Assembly: GCF_036226445.1 (NCBI RefSeq)
Contig: NZ_CP108474.1
Coordinates: forward strand, 3,410,001-3,474,000
DNA from: Streptomyces sp. NBC_01255
GTDB taxonomy: Bacteria; Actinomycetota; Actinomycetes; Streptomycetales; Streptomycetaceae
Length of the DNA stretch: 64,000 bases
Reading direction: 5' to 3'
The notes under the pieces are model-generated. The model had not been told where the DNA came from and ran no database searches. It saw nothing but the letters and a program-made list of their open reading frames with translations. Positions 1-10,427 of this stretch are shown here, in pieces (positions within the stretch are counted from its first letter, which is position 1; each line of letters starts with the position of its first letter). A program made the translations under genes and the position numbers.

Positions 1-660
1 CGCGCCTTCGAGGAGGCCGGTTTCCCGGCGCTCGCGACGCCGAGCGCCGGGATCGCCGCCGCCCTCGGGTACGAGGACGGGGAGACGCCGGCGGCGGAGA
101 TGTTCGCCGCCGTGGCGCGGATCGCCCGCGCCGTCTCCGTACCCGTCACCGCCGACCTGGAGGGCGGTTACGGGCTGCCGGTGGCCGAACTGGTGGAACG
201 CGTACGGGAGTCCGGCGCGGTCGGGGTGAACCTGGAGGACAGCGACCGGGTCGGCGGACTCAAGGACCCGGAGGCCCATGCCGCGTGGCTGGCGGAGGTC
301 CGGGCGGCCGCGGGCCCCGGGCTCTTCGTCAACGCGCGCGTGGACGTGTACATCCGGGAGGCGGCCGACGGGGTGGCGGTGCGGGACGCCGCGGTGTCCC
401 GCGCCCGGCTCTACGCCGAGGCGGGCGCGGACTGCGTCTACCCGATCGCGGCCCCGCCCGCCGACCTCCCGGCCCTGCGCGCCGCGCTCGGCGGCCTCCC
501 CCTCAACGCCCTGTCCGTCCCGGGCGGCCTGTCCTTCGCCGAGCTCGGCCTGCTCGGCGCGACCCGCGTCACGTTCGGCGACGGCCTGCTCCTGCGCGCC
601 ACGGCCGACCTCACGGCCCTGGCGGCGAGGCTCCGGAGCGGTGCCGTGCCCACGGGCTGA
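1..660 (+). CDS. Isocitrate lyase/PEP mutase-family protein (5' end outside window)
   Basis: The reading frame is open from base 1, so the start codon lies upstream; 219 residues are visible. The visible part has the (beta/alpha)8-barrel signatures of the ICL/PEP-mutase superfamily: an early stretch reading FPALATPSAGIAAALGY, then TADLEGGYG, GVNLEDS and FVNARVDVYI. The acidic residues of the DLEGGYG and LEDS segments correspond to Mg2+-binding positions in the family. Family members break or make C-C or C-P bonds of 2-oxo acids (isocitrate, 2-methylisocitrate, oxaloacetate, phosphonopyruvate). I do not see the KKCGH-type catalytic loop of true isocitrate lyase, so this is probably an oxaloacetate or PEP-mutase-like member. 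The exact substrate cannot be assigned. Confidence 0.85.
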   Translation, partial: RAFEEAGFPALATPSAGIAAALGYEDGETPAAEMFAAVARIARAVSVPVTADLEGGYGLPVAELVERVRESGAVGVNLEDSDRVGGLKDPEAHAAWLAEVRAAAGPGLFVNARVDVYIREAADGVAVRDAAVSRARLYAEAGADCVYPIAAPPADLPALRAALGGLPLNALSVPGGLSFAELGLLGATRVTFGDGLLLRATADLTALAARLRSGAVPTG

Positions 661-695
661 GCACGGCACAGTCCGTGGGAGCGGCGCCGTCGCCG

Positions 696-1661
696 TCAGT
701 ACGCGCCCGGGCGGAAGAACTCCAGGGCCGCGCGCAGGACCTCGCGCTGCTTGGGCCAGTCGGTCTCCGGGCCCGCGGCGAGGATGGCGTAGTGGTTGCC
801 GTCCGGCGCCGTGAACGCGCGGTCGACGACCTGGCGGCGGCCGCCCTCGCGGTCGTACGCGTACACCAGCTCGGCGGAGTCGGCCGGGGCGTCCGGTTCG
901 CCGGTGACCCGGTCGAGACTGATCTCCACATAGCCCGGCTTGTTGGCCTTGCCGTCGTCGGAGGCGCCGCGCAGGGCCTCGTACGGCGTCATGCCGGGCT
1001 CGGTGATGACGAAGACCTGGAGGAGGCTCTTCCCGTCCGGCGCGTTGTAGAAGACGCCCTCCGTGTCGGACTCGGTGCGGTGCCAGCCCTCGGGGACGGC
1101 GATCGTGAAGCCCTTGCGGTCCTTCTGCACCTTGTAGGTGGGCGGGGGGACGTCGTCGGTGGGAGAGGTGGCGGCGGAGTCGGAGGGCGTGGGCGAGTCC
1201 GACGGGGAGTCGGTCTCGTACGGGGTCTCCGTGTCCGTCGGGTCGTCCGAGGACGACGACTCCGGCGGGGCCGAGACCGAGACCGAGACCGCCGGGCCGC
1301 CCGCCCCCGGGGCGTTCCCGTCCTCGCCCTTGCCCCAGAGCAGCCACGTGCCCACCGAACCCGCCGCCAGGACGGCGACGGCCACCCCCGCCGCGACCGC
1401 GCCGCGCGTACGCGGGCGCCCGGCCGGGCCCGGTGCGGTGGAGTGCTGCCACTCCCCCGTCTCCGGTACGTACTCCGGGGCGTACGAGGGCGGGGGAGGC
1501 GGCGGGGGCACGACGGGACCGGCAACGGGAGCAGGGCCGGCAACGGGACCGGGAGCAGGACCGGGAGCGGGACCGGGAGCGGGTGTCGGCGCCGGGCCGG
1601 GAGCCGGACCGCCCCCGACCGGCTCCCAGCTCTGCGTCTCGTCGTTCCAGCGGGCGCTCAT
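696..1661 (-). CDS. Single-pass membrane protein with extracytoplasmic GF-P-GW domain
   Basis: 321 residues. The N-terminus (1-80) is a cytoplasmic Pro/Gly/Ala-rich tail with PAPGPAPG-type repeats. Residues about 88-108 form one transmembrane helix. A Ser/Asp/Thr/Pro linker follows, then a C-terminal domain from about residue 175 that opens GFTIAVPEGWHR. A similar opening is seen in the ectodomains of the Ser/Thr kinase genes at 54350, 56260 and, more weakly, 59492, which suggests a common extracytoplasmic module. It is the last gene of a three-gene operon; its ATG lies 1 nt after the stop of the 132-residue gene. No enzymatic motif is visible. The topology (N-in, C-out) is inferred from the arginines before the helix. 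Confidence 0.8.
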   Translation of the reverse strand: MSARWNDETQSWEPVGGGPAPGPAPTPAPGPAPGPAPGPVAGPAPVAGPVVPPPPPPPSYAPEYVPETGEWQHSTAPGPAGRPRTRGAVAAGVAVAVLAAGSVGTWLLWGKGEDGNAPGAGGPAVSVSVSAPPESSSSDDPTDTETPYETDSPSDSPTPSDSAATSPTDDVPPPTYKVQKDRKGFTIAVPEGWHRTESDTEGVFYNAPDGKSLLQVFVITEPGMTPYEALRGASDDGKANKPGYVEISLDRVTGEPDAPADSAELVYAYDREGGRRQVVDRAFTAPDGNHYAILAAGPETDWPKQREVLRAALEFFRPGAY

Positions 1662-1662
1662 C

Positions 1663-2061
1663 TCACCCTCCGAGCAGGGCGCCGACGGCCTGCCCGACGG
1701 CCACGCCCGAGGCGAGGATCCCGCTCACCGCGCCCGCGTCCACGAGCGCCTGACGCAGCCGGGTCAGGCGGCCCGTACCGGCGCGCCCCGTGCCCTCGAT
1801 CTCGTCCTCGGCGTCGGAGAGTTCCTCGTCCAGGGCGGCCGTCTGCTCGGAGGCGACGACCCCGCCGAGGTCGGCCCGGAGCCTGCGGATGGCCTGGAGG
1901 AGCTCCTCCTGCTGCGGATCGCGGGCCGGCTGCGCTCCGTTCACCGTGCTGGTGACGGTGTTGTTGTCGCCGATGGTGACGTTCCCACCGGTGTTGGTGA
2001 CGTGAATGCCGCCGCGGGCCCTGTCGTTGCCATTGCCGCTGTCGTTGCCGGTGTCAGCCAC
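1663..2061 (-). CDS. Small protein with N-terminal NTxGNVT repeat motif and hydrophobic C-tail
   Basis: 132 residues. Residues about 18-38 form an Asn/Thr/Gly motif containing NTGGNVTIGDNNTVT. Residues about 50-105 are charged and probably a coiled-coil or helical hairpin. Residues 110-132 are a Gly/Ala/Val hydrophobic tail that could enter a membrane. The N-terminal motif matches the extreme C-terminus of the protein encoded just upstream (10 of 18 positions identical). The two genes overlap by 8 nt, so they are almost certainly translationally coupled. Paired motifs of this geometry on neighbouring genes are typical of amyloid-type signalling partners, but they could also be simple beta-roll adhesion segments. 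No catalytic residues are visible and no family is assigned. Confidence 0.8.
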   Translation of the reverse strand: MADTGNDSGNGNDRARGGIHVTNTGGNVTIGDNNTVTSTVNGAQPARDPQQEELLQAIRRLRADLGGVVASEQTAALDEELSDAEDEIEGTGRAGTGRLTRLRQALVDAGAVSGILASGVAVGQAVGALLGG

Positions 2062-3823
2062 GGTCGCCTCCGGTCGTCGAGGTGGTGAAGGTCTTGTTGG
2101 TGACGGAGTTGTGGTTGCCGAGGGTGACGTTGCCCTTGGTGTTCTCGATGAACGTGCCGCCCTCGGCGACGTGGATGATCTTCTGCTCGAACTCGGCGGT
2201 CTCGTAACCGGCTTCGCGCAGCGCGACGGTCACGCCGTTCGCGACCCTGTCCTGAATGCTCTTCAGGTAGCGGCTGACGTCCATCTCCTGGAAGAGGGAG
2301 GCCTGGTCGTCGGAGCCGCGCTCGCGGACCGAGATCCAGGGCCCCTCGGGCAGCGCGTTCGCGTGGCCCCCCGTGAGCAGCCGCCAGCCGTGGCGGAGCG
2401 CCCGCCAGAGGGTGACGACGGCCTGCCCGCCGGAGCGCGGGGTCTGGCCGAGCGCCCAGACGGCCTTCCCGAAGTGGTGGTTGTGCCGGAAGCGGTGGGC
2501 GATCCGGTCGGCGTCCCGGTAGAGCCGCTTCACCGGCCGCAGGACGTGCGGGGCGACCTCCAGCATCAGCATGCCGCCCTGCGTGTGGACGCGGACGAAG
2601 ACGGTCGCGACGATCTCCTCGCCCCAGCCGCCGACCCGGACGCGGAGGAAGTGGCGGCGGGTCTCGCCGCCCTCCTCGATGGCACCCGAGCGGTGCAGCT
2701 CGAAGCCCTCCGGGGTGTACGGGGCGGCGGTACGGGCCGGCAGTCCGTCGACGGGCAGGAAGACGACCTCGTCGATCTCCAGCTCGCGCAGCCGGTCGCG
2801 TACGGCGGCCTGGATCTGCGGCGAACCGTGCGCGGAGGGCACGCGGAGCGCCTCCACGAGCGGGACGACGTGCCGCATGATCGCGCTGTTGTCGAGCGGC
2901 TCGGGCGCCTTGCCGTCGAGGTTCTTGCGGGGGCGCAGCTCGATGGAGAGCGACCAGGGCTCGTACGGGGCTCCGGCGCCGCAGAACGGATCGTCCGAGC
3001 CGTACATGACGAGGCGCGCGTGCTGCTCCACGCGGATCCGGTCGCGCAGGCGGCGGAAGCGGACGCCCTCGGCCTGCTCGGCCGGGTCGGAACGGAGGTC
3101 GGGGAAGCGCTCCTTGGAGAGCTCCTGGGTGAGCGCGCGGGCGAACTGGCCGTGGTGGGTCGCGACCGCCCAGGCCACGAGCAGGGGCACGGCGATGGTG
3201 ATCCACACCTCCAGCGGGCCGATGCCGAACGCCTCCTCGGCGGCGACACTGATCGCGTACCCGAGGAACTCGCCCGCCTCGGAGACGTCGCCGAGGAGCT
3301 CCCCGCCGGACTCGTCGTCGCCGAAGGCGAGGACGAGCAGGAGGAGCGCCGACTGGACGAACGTGATCCGCCCGTACCAGCGCAGGAAGAAGGCGGGGAC
3401 CGTGCGGTAGAGGGGCGGGGCGGCGGACCGGCCGCGGACCCAGCGGGCGAGGCCGAGCACCAGGAACGGTGCGATCAGGAGGACGATCAGGCCCTTGGTG
3501 AGCGGGAGCGCGATGATCCAGAGGGCGAGGATGCCGGCGGCCCAGGCGAGTTCGACGCGGCGGGCGCGCAGCGCGTGCGCGAGGACGCGGCTCGCGTCGA
3601 AGCCGAGGGAGGGCGCGGCGAAACGCTCCTCGTGGACGTACAACTGGTCGATGACGGCGTCCCGGAAGCCGTCGTCGAGGTAGGTGCCGGCGCAGAGCAG
3701 GCGGGTCGACTCGCTCGCGGAGGGTAAGCGGCGCGGATCGACGGCGGGCGGCGTGGTGGGTGGCGTACCCGGCGGCGTACTGGGTGGCTCACCGGGCTGC
3801 TGAGGTACGAACGATTGCGCCAA
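2054..3823 (-). CDS. Multi-pass membrane protein with C-terminal NTxGNVT motif
   Basis: 589 residues. The N-terminus is Pro-rich (residues 8-30). Transmembrane helices are predicted at about 91-107, 111-128, 153-168 and 202-222. A long, mostly soluble region of about 330 residues follows, with no enzyme signature I recognise. The last 35 residues contain HVAEGGTFIENTKGNVTL followed by GNHNSVTN, which repeats the motif at the start of the next protein (residues 559-576 here against 21-38 there). It is the first gene of an operon with the 132- and 321-residue proteins. A strong terminator at 3941-3982 separates it from mdh, so its promoter should lie in 3824-3940. The ATG at 3823 begins MAQSFVPQQP. 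Confidence 0.85.
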   Translation of the reverse strand: MAQSFVPQQPGEPPSTPPGTPPTTPPAVDPRRLPSASESTRLLCAGTYLDDGFRDAVIDQLYVHEERFAAPSLGFDASRVLAHALRARRVELAWAAGILALWIIALPLTKGLIVLLIAPFLVLGLARWVRGRSAAPPLYRTVPAFFLRWYGRITFVQSALLLLVLAFGDDESGGELLGDVSEAGEFLGYAISVAAEEAFGIGPLEVWITIAVPLLVAWAVATHHGQFARALTQELSKERFPDLRSDPAEQAEGVRFRRLRDRIRVEQHARLVMYGSDDPFCGAGAPYEPWSLSIELRPRKNLDGKAPEPLDNSAIMRHVVPLVEALRVPSAHGSPQIQAAVRDRLRELEIDEVVFLPVDGLPARTAAPYTPEGFELHRSGAIEEGGETRRHFLRVRVGGWGEEIVATVFVRVHTQGGMLMLEVAPHVLRPVKRLYRDADRIAHRFRHNHHFGKAVWALGQTPRSGGQAVVTLWRALRHGWRLLTGGHANALPEGPWISVRERGSDDQASLFQEMDVSRYLKSIQDRVANGVTVALREAGYETAEFEQKIIHVAEGGTFIENTKGNVTLGNHNSVTNKTFTTSTTGGDRG

Positions 3824-3940
3824 GACTCCCCCGATTACTGCGGAACTGTCCGTGTTGACGGCCCACTTGGACGGGACCGGTGGGACAGCATAGGGGAGGC
3901 GGGGACTCCGTGTTGGCGCGAAAAGTCGGCGCGGAAAGCG

Positions 3941-3982
3941 GCGCCCCCGGGCCGTACGGTCGGTCGTACGGTCCGGGGGCGC
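3941..3982 (-). terminator. Intrinsic terminator of mdh
   Basis: Arms of 18 nt (3941-3958 and 3965-3982) pair throughout with one G-U position and enclose a 6-nt loop. It lies about 70 bp past the mdh stop and before the start of the 589-residue gene, so it insulates the two minus-strand units. No long T-run follows, as is usual in Streptomyces. Confidence 0.8.
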
Positions 3983-4000
3983 CGGGTATGCGGGGTGCCG

Positions 4001-4032
4001 TCAGGCGGTCAGGGCTTCAGGCGGTCAGGCCT
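4001..4032. repeat. 16-bp tandem duplication just downstream of mdh
   Basis: Two near-identical 16-nt units (TCAGGCGGTCAGGGCT, then the same with one G to C change) abut at 4001-4016 and 4017-4032, about 20 bp past the mdh stop codon. It is one of several short tandem duplications at gene 3' ends in this window. Confidence 0.8.
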
Positions 4033-4052
4033 TCAGCCCCTCGGGTCGCGGC

Positions 4053-5222
<1,170 letters not shown>

Positions 5223-5255
5223 TCACTGCCACCCGTCCGAGACCACGAAGGTCCG

Positions 5256-6221
5256 TCAGTTCGTGGTGCAGGCCTCGCTTCCGTCCGCGAGCGTGGCGCA
5301 GGCCGTCGCGTCCGCGCCGGAGGCGACGGCGAGCATCGGGGTGTACGCGTCGGTGTCGGCGCCCGCGCTCACCTCGGCGCGCCGGGTGGTCCCCGCGGCC
5401 TTCACCGTGACGGTGTCCCCCGGTACGGCTCCGGTGATCCGCGCCCAGGCCGCCGCGCAGGTCTCGCTGTGCCGGACCTCGACCTGGGCGGTGCCGACGC
5501 GGGTGACGGCGACGGTGGTGGCGAGGGGGCCGCCGCAGCCCATGGCCTCCGGGTCGCGACCCGTGCAGCCGGGACCCGCGCACTTCACCCCTGCGGGGAG
5601 GCTGGCACTGGGCGCGGCCGTCGGGACGGTCGGCGAGGGCGGGGTCGCGGCCCGGTCGTCCGCGCCGTCGCCCGTACCGCCCAGGTCGACGAGGAGGAGG
5701 GCGGCGGTGACGACGAGCAGGGCGCCGAGGATCCCGGCGGCGTAGAGGAGGGGCGTCCGGCGGGGACGGGGCGGGGACGGGGCCGGGTCCGGGGATGCGG
5801 GTGCGGAGGCGGGAGCGGGGACCTGCCCGAGGCGCCGGATCTGCATGGTCCGGTCGCCGCCAGGACCGTCGTCAGGGCCGTCGCCAGGACCGTCGTCAGG
5901 GCCGGCTGCGTCACCCGAATCGCCGGCACCGTCGAGGCCGTCGGGACGGCCGCTCCGCGACCACCCCCGTTCGGCGCGTTCCCACTCCGCCGCGAGGTCC
6001 CCGGGGTCGGTTCCGGTCACTTCGGCGAGCGCCGCGACGGCGTTCCTGGGGACGGGCCGACGCGCGCTCAGATAGGCGTCCCACGTGCTCCGGTCGTGCC
6101 CGGTGCGCTCGGCCACGGCGGTGACGCCGAGGCCGCTGCGGTCGACCAGCCGGCGGAGCCGCTCCGCGAACGCGCGGACGTCCGGGTCGAGTTCGTCCGA
6201 CAGCGTCTTCCAGCCAGGCAT
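5256..6221 (-). CDS. Helix-turn-helix membrane protein with DUF2690-like ectodomain
   Basis: 321 residues from the ATG at 6221, which has an AAGGGGGG ribosome site just upstream; longer in-frame starts lack one. Residues 1-75 resemble the short Streptomyces HTH found on membrane-anchored regulators (VRAFAERLRRLVDRSGLGVT, then ERTGHDRSTWDAYLSARRPVP). A disordered Asp/Gly-rich linker follows, then one transmembrane helix (LLYAAGILGALLVVTAALLL). The C-terminal region has four conserved cysteines (KCAGPGCTGRDPEAMGCGG and SETC), as in DUF2690. The layout suggests a DNA-binding protein tethered to the membrane with an external sensing domain. The function is unproven. Transcription is in the same direction as mdh, 213 bp upstream. 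Confidence 0.8.
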   Translation of the reverse strand: MPGWKTLSDELDPDVRAFAERLRRLVDRSGLGVTAVAERTGHDRSTWDAYLSARRPVPRNAVAALAEVTGTDPGDLAAEWERAERGWSRSGRPDGLDGAGDSGDAAGPDDGPGDGPDDGPGGDRTMQIRRLGQVPAPASAPASPDPAPSPPRPRRTPLLYAAGILGALLVVTAALLLVDLGGTGDGADDRAATPPSPTVPTAAPSASLPAGVKCAGPGCTGRDPEAMGCGGPLATTVAVTRVGTAQVEVRHSETCAAAWARITGAVPGDTVTVKAAGTTRRAEVSAGADTDAYTPMLAVASGADATACATLADGSEACTTN

Positions 6222-6390
6222 GTACGCCCCCCTTGTCCGCGGCCTCCCCTGCGTTCTCGAAGGATGGCAGCTCCGAGGGCGATCCGCGCCCCGGATGCGG
6301 AGGCGAGGTGGCGGAATGGTCACTTCCGTGACACAGCGAGCGGCCGGAACTTGAACCACGTTGGCGCGTACATGACTCTTGATCGCAGCG

Positions 6391-6424
6391 GCGCCCGCCC
6401 TCCCACGGGGGAGAGGGCGGGCGC
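6391..6424 (-). terminator. Terminator of folD-DUF3017 operon
   Basis: Perfect 12-bp arms GCGCCCGCCCTC (6391-6402) and GAGGGCGGGCGC (6413-6424) with a 10-nt loop, 32 bp past the stop of the DUF3017 gene. The rest of the 6222-6455 gap shows only the promoter zone of the HTH gene. Confidence 0.75.
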
Positions 6425-6455
6425 CGTACGCAGCCTGTCGTCCTACGCCACCGCT

Positions 6456-6926
6456 CTACGTCACGGTGAGATGGAGGACGTCCTCCAGGAACGGGATCCG
6501 CAGCCAGGGCGCCGGCTGCACCATGAGTGCGAGCAGCACGATCAGGCCACCCATGACCCCGTACGTGATCATGTCCGTGAAGCGGGACCGCACGGCCAGC
6601 ATGCCCACGGACGGCACCACCCGGCGCATCACCGCACCGAGGAGCAGGGCCGCCCCGATGAGCATCGTGCCCACCCGGAAGGCGTGCGGGAACGGGTCCG
6701 TTCCGACCACGACGAGGCCGATGCCGGCCAGGACGAGAACGGTGAGCAGGGGCCACTGACGCGCGGGCGCCGAGGCGTCGCCGGCCGCCGCCCGGCCGCC
6801 GCCCTCGGGCCGCGCGGTGTCGGTGGTCAGACCGAACCGGCGCCGCCTGGCCCCCTTGGCGGCCTCGCTCTCGGCGGCACCGCCCCCGGAGGCCCCGCCA
6901 TCGGAGGCCCCGCCTTCGGAGGCCAT
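6456..6926 (-). CDS. DUF3017 membrane protein
   Basis: 156 residues. A Gly/Ala/Arg-rich cytoplasmic N-terminus of about 55 residues is followed by three hydrophobic segments (WPLLTVLVLAGIGLVVVG; VGTMLIGAALLLGAVMRR; MITYGVMGGLIVLLALMV). The pattern and its position directly after folD (1-nt gap) match the DUF3017 family, which in Streptomyces is routinely co-transcribed with folD. Its role is unknown. It may support the folate/one-carbon function of its neighbour, but there is no direct evidence in the sequence. Confidence 0.85.
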   Translation of the reverse strand: MASEGGASDGGASGGGAAESEAAKGARRRRFGLTTDTARPEGGGRAAAGDASAPARQWPLLTVLVLAGIGLVVVGTDPFPHAFRVGTMLIGAALLLGAVMRRVVPSVGMLAVRSRFTDMITYGVMGGLIVLLALMVQPAPWLRIPFLEDVLHLTVT

Positions 6927-6927
6927 G

Positions 6928-7788
6928 TCAGAGCGCCGCGGCCGCGCGCTCGGCGGCCTCGACGACGTTCACGAGGAGCTGTGCGCGGGTCATCGGGCCG
7001 ACGCCGCCCGGGTTCGGGGAGATCCAGCCGGCCACCTCGGCGACACCGGGGTCCACGTCGCCGAGGATCTTGCCCTCGCCGTTGCGCGAGACGCCGACGT
7101 CGAGGACGGCCGCGCCCGGCTTCACGTCCTCCGGCTTGATCAGGTGCGGCACGCCGGCCGCCGCCACGATGATGTCGGCGTTGCGCAGGTGCGCCGACAG
7201 GTCCCGGGTGCCGGTGTGGCACTGGGTCACGGTCGCGTTCTCGGAGCGGCGGGTGAGGATGAGCGGCATCGGGCGGCCGATGGTGACGCCGCGGCCGACG
7301 ACCACGACCTCCGCGCCGTTGATCTCCACGCCGTGCGCGCGGAGCAGCGTGATGACGCCGTTCGGCGTGCAGGGCAGCGGGGCGGGCTCGTTGAGCACGA
7401 GGCGGCCGAGGTTGGTCGGGTGCAGGCCGTCCGCGTCCTTGGCCGGGTCCATCAGCTCCAGGATGCGGTTCTCGTCGATGCCCTTCGGCAGCGGGAGCTG
7501 GACGATGTAACCGGTGCAGGACGGGTCCTCGTTGAGCTCACGTACGACCGCCTCGATCTCCTCCTGCGTGGCGGTGGCCGGAAGCTGTCGCTGGATGGAG
7601 GCGATGCCGACCTGGGCACAGTCGCGGTGCTTGCCCGCGACGTACTTCTGGCTGGCCGGGTCGTCGCCGACGAGGACGGTGCCCAGGCCAGGCGTGATGC
7701 CCTGGTCCTTGAGGGCCGCCACTCGGACGGTCAGTTCGGTCTTGATCGCGGCTGCGGTGGCCTTGCCATCGAGAATCTGGGCACTCAT
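6928..7788 (-). CDS. folD: Bifunctional methylenetetrahydrofolate dehydrogenase/cyclohydrolase
   Basis: 286 residues from ATG 7788 (GGGAGGA ribosome site); an upstream extension of the frame is noncoding. FolD oxidises 5,10-methylene-THF with NADP+ and hydrolyses the product to 10-formyl-THF, which feeds PurN and PurH encoded 9 kb away in this window. Visible motifs are the catalytic YVAGKHRDC segment (Tyr-Lys pair), [17 protein letters not shown] and the nucleotide-binding [12 protein letters not shown]. It ends [15 protein letters not shown], typical of the family. It is the first gene of a two-gene operon with DUF3017. The upstream 249 bp are shared with the divergent RDD gene. Confidence 0.97.
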   Translation of the reverse strand: MSAQILDGKATAAAIKTELTVRVAALKDQGITPGLGTVLVGDDPASQKYVAGKHRDCAQVGIASIQRQLPATATQEEIEAVVRELNEDPSCTGYIVQLPLPKGIDENRILELMDPAKDADGLHPTNLGRLVLNEPAPLPCTPNGVITLLRAHGVEINGAEVVVVGRGVTIGRPMPLILTRRSENATVTQCHTGTRDLSAHLRNADIIVAAAGVPHLIKPEDVKPGAAVLDVGVSRNGEGKILGDVDPGVAEVAGWISPNPGGVGPMTRAQLLVNVVEAAERAAAAL

Positions 7789-8037
7789 GAAGACATCCTC
7801 CCGGATGACCCCCGCCTTGTTCCAATTCGCTCCTGCCGGACGGCTCGTCATACGGGACGACAGATTGCACTTGCACAACTCCGAGGCGTATCGACTGGAC
7901 AAGAACTCCGCGTTGCTACGACGATGACCTGCGCAACACCGCGGAAAGTGCCGGGGGGAAATCCGCTCAGATGTCGTGAAAGTCCTCCGCGCGGCCGCGT
8001 AGTCCCCGCACAGAAACATTCTCGGAGGAACCCCGCG

Positions 8038-8769
8038 ATGAGCTTCGGCGATCCGAACAACCCCTACGGCCAGCCTCAGGGGCAGCCCCAGGGCCAGCCC
8101 CAGCAGCCCGGCTACGGCTACCCGCAGCAGGCCCCGCAGGGCGTGCCGCAGCAGGGGTACGGCTACCCCCAGCAGCAGCAGCCGGGCGCGTACCCGCCGG
8201 CGCCGGGCACGATCCAGGCCAACAACGGCTACATCAACCTGCACGGTCTCGGGACCGTCCAGGTCGGCTCGATGGGCCTGCGGTTCGCCGCGCGCCTGAT
8301 CGACGCCGTGGCCATCGGCGCCCTCGTCTGGATCCTGTCGTTCATCGGCGCGGCGGGCGTGGTCGGCGCGGCCGAGTCCATCGAGGACTGCACGGGCATC
8401 GACCCGATGACCCCGGCGTACCAGGAGTGCGTGAACGAGCAGGCCGCCGCCGCGGGTGGCATCATCGCCGCCTTCTTCGGCTTCCTGTTCCTGCTGTTCA
8501 TCGCCACGATGCTCTACGAGTGGCTGATGATCTCCTTCGTCGGCGCCACGCTCGGCAAGATGGCGGTGGGCCTCCGCGTCGTCAAGGAGGCCACGGGCAG
8601 CAAGCCGGGCCTCGGCGGCGGCTTCATCCGCTGGATCATCCCGATGGCCGGCGCGCTCGTCTGCGGTATCGGCCAGCTCCTGGTCTACCTGTCGCCGTTC
8701 TTCGACAGCACCGGCAAGACGCAGGGCTGGCACGACCGTGCCGCCGGCACGGTGGTCATCAAGAAGTAA
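8038..8769 (+). CDS. RDD family membrane protein
   Basis: 243 residues; the ATG at 8038 has a TCGGAGGAA ribosome site. Residues 1-65 are a Gly/Gln/Pro/Tyr-rich low-complexity tail ([15 protein letters not shown] type). The RDD domain follows, with the signature arginine and aspartates in [16 protein letters not shown], then further transmembrane segments ([37 protein letters not shown]) and the closing [16 protein letters not shown] proteins are small multi-pass proteins; some act in cation/proton exchange, but most have no known role. It is a single gene, ending in a strong hairpin at 8798-8830. Confidence 0.9.
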   Translation: MSFGDPNNPYGQPQGQPQGQPQQPGYGYPQQAPQGVPQQGYGYPQQQQPGAYPPAPGTIQANNGYINLHGLGTVQVGSMGLRFAARLIDAVAIGALVWILSFIGAAGVVGAAESIEDCTGIDPMTPAYQECVNEQAAAAGGIIAAFFGFLFLLFIATMLYEWLMISFVGATLGKMAVGLRVVKEATGSKPGLGGGFIRWIIPMAGALVCGIGQLLVYLSPFFDSTGKTQGWHDRAAGTVVIKK

Positions 8770-8797
8770 CGCTTGCGGCGGGCTCCCCCGCTGCTCC

Positions 8798-8830
8798 GAG
8801 GGCCGTCCGGCACACCGCCGGGCGGCCCTC
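8798..8830. terminator. Bidirectional terminator between RDD and DUF2079 genes
   Basis: Outer arms GAGGGCCG (8798-8805) and CGGCCCTC (8823-8830), with further GC pairing inside, between two convergent genes. Confidence 0.8.
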
Positions 8831-8839
8831 GCCCGTTCC

Positions 8840-10273
8840 TCACACCCGCTTGAGCACCGCGAACCCGTCCGACCGGTACGTGATCTCGTAGCGCGCCTCC
8901 GGGTGCCGTTGTGAAGCGAGCTGCGTCGGGTCCGAGATCTGCTGCGACCAGCCGCCCAGGTCGAAGGCGAGGTAGTCCGGGGTGGCGCCCTTCGAGGTGC
9001 CGACCCAGTAGACCCGGTGGTCCGCCGTGAGGTGGGCGAGGAGCGAGACGTCCGCCTCCACGCTCGCGCCCTCCGGCACCGCGGCCACGGCCGCGCGCGC
9101 CTGCTCGGCCCGGGTGTCCGTGCGGTACGTCTCCGGCTTCAGCAGCTCCCGCAGCGGCAGGTTCATGGCGAGCACCAGCGCGACCGCCGTCGCGACGGGG
9201 ACGACGACCTTCCCGTACGCGGCGAGCCAGGCGCGCGGCGAGGTGCGCACGGACCGGGCCGCGTCCACGAGGGCCAGGAAGAGCACCGGCATGAGGATGG
9301 CGCTGTAGTGCCAGTGCAGGCCCCAGTGGTTGGGGTCCTGGGAGACGAAGCGCCAGCCCAGGGTCGGCAGGACGAGCAGGATCAGCGGGGAGCGCAGGGC
9401 GAGGAAGCCCGTGATGGCGAGCAGGAAGAACACCATCTCCCAGCGTTCGCCGGAGACGAGGGCGTCACCGATGACCTGCCCGATGGAGGTCTCCGCACCC
9501 TCGCCCGTCTTCTCGATCTTGGACCAGTAGTCGTACTCGCCGACCCGGCTCGCCGCCGGGATCAGGACGAGGACCGTGAGGGCGAAGGCCGCCACGCCGA
9601 ACCCGGCCAGGGCGGCGCCCAGCTTCTTCTGGCCCTTCACGAAGAGCACCACGCCGACCATGGCGACGGTGAGCCCCATGTCCTCCTTGACGAGGACGAG
9701 CGGCGCCGACCAGGCGACGGCCGCCGTCCAGCGCCCGAGGAGCAGGGCCCGGCAGGTCAGGGCGAGCATCGGGACGGCGAAGGCGATCTCGTGGAAGTCG
9801 GACTTGACGGCCTCCTGGAGACCCCAGGAGAGCCCGTACGCGACGGCGAGTCCGATGCCGGCGGCGCGGCTGCCGAGGACCTGCTGGGTGGTGCGGCCGA
9901 CGACGACGGAGGAGGCGGCGAAGAGCGCGGCCTGCCCGAGGAGCAGGGCGGCGGGCGAGGGCCAGATCCAGTACAGGGGCGCGAGCAGCGCGGTGACCGG
10001 GCTGAAATGGTCGCCGAGTATGTGGAAGCCGGGGCCCTTGATGTCGACGACGGGGGCCCGGAACTCGGCGTACGCCCTGACGGACTGCCCGAAGATCCCG
10101 AGGTCCCAGGAGGGCGTGCGGAAGTGCGTGTACTGCACCCAGGAGTAGAGGAAGTACAGGCCGCAGAGGACGACCGCGAGGATCACATAGGGCCTCAGCG
10201 GTGCCGGTGAAAGGCCGTCCGACGCCTCCGCGTCGGTGGTATCCGCAGCGGGCCTGTTCAGTACGTCCAACAC
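8840..10273 (-). CDS. DUF2079 multi-pass membrane protein
   Basis: About 477 residues. It has roughly ten hydrophobic helices, the conserved early signature [33 protein letters not shown], and [13 protein letters not shown], all typical of DUF2079, a family related in layout to GT-C glycosyltransferases. The conserved Asp/His residues ([14 protein letters not shown]) sit in an extracytoplasmic loop, as in GT-C enzymes. The start is uncertain: the frame is open to 10585, but GTG codons at 10273/10276 just after a GGGGGA ribosome-like site give the expected N-terminus [11 protein letters not shown], and an ATG at 10369 is the alternative. It is divergent from the FHA gene. Confidence 0.8.
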   Translation of the reverse strand: MLDVLNRPAADTTDAEASDGLSPAPLRPYVILAVVLCGLYFLYSWVQYTHFRTPSWDLGIFGQSVRAYAEFRAPVVDIKGPGFHILGDHFSPVTALLAPLYWIWPSPAALLLGQAALFAASSVVVGRTTQQVLGSRAAGIGLAVAYGLSWGLQEAVKSDFHEIAFAVPMLALTCRALLLGRWTAAVAWSAPLVLVKEDMGLTVAMVGVVLFVKGQKKLGAALAGFGVAAFALTVLVLIPAASRVGEYDYWSKIEKTGEGAETSIGQVIGDALVSGERWEMVFFLLAITGFLALRSPLILLVLPTLGWRFVSQDPNHWGLHWHYSAILMPVLFLALVDAARSVRTSPRAWLAAYGKVVVPVATAVALVLAMNLPLRELLKPETYRTDTRAEQARAAVAAVPEGASVEADVSLLAHLTADHRVYWVGTSKGATPDYLAFDLGGWSQQISDPTQLASQRHPEARYEITYRSDGFAVLKRV

Positions 10274-10427
10274 CACGTCCCCCACAACCGGCGGCCGACA
10301 AAAGAGCAACCCATTAGACCAGAGTCCACCCGATCGGCCGATCCGTAAGCGGTAGGTGACGTTCTGCATTCGTTTATCGCCGCTTCCTAGCCTGACCGCG
10401 CAGGCAGACCTCGGGAAAGGAAGCGTC

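Noticed and set aside
285..1955. Long plus-strand open frame of 556 codons opposite the membrane operon
   Set aside because: Arg/Gly/Pro-rich translation typical of antisense frames in high-GC DNA, with no domain and no ribosome site.
7789..8037. ZTP or folate riboswitch upstream of folD
   Set aside because: No pfl-like conserved pseudoknot sequence or THF-type core is visible. The gap looks like an ordinary divergent promoter region.
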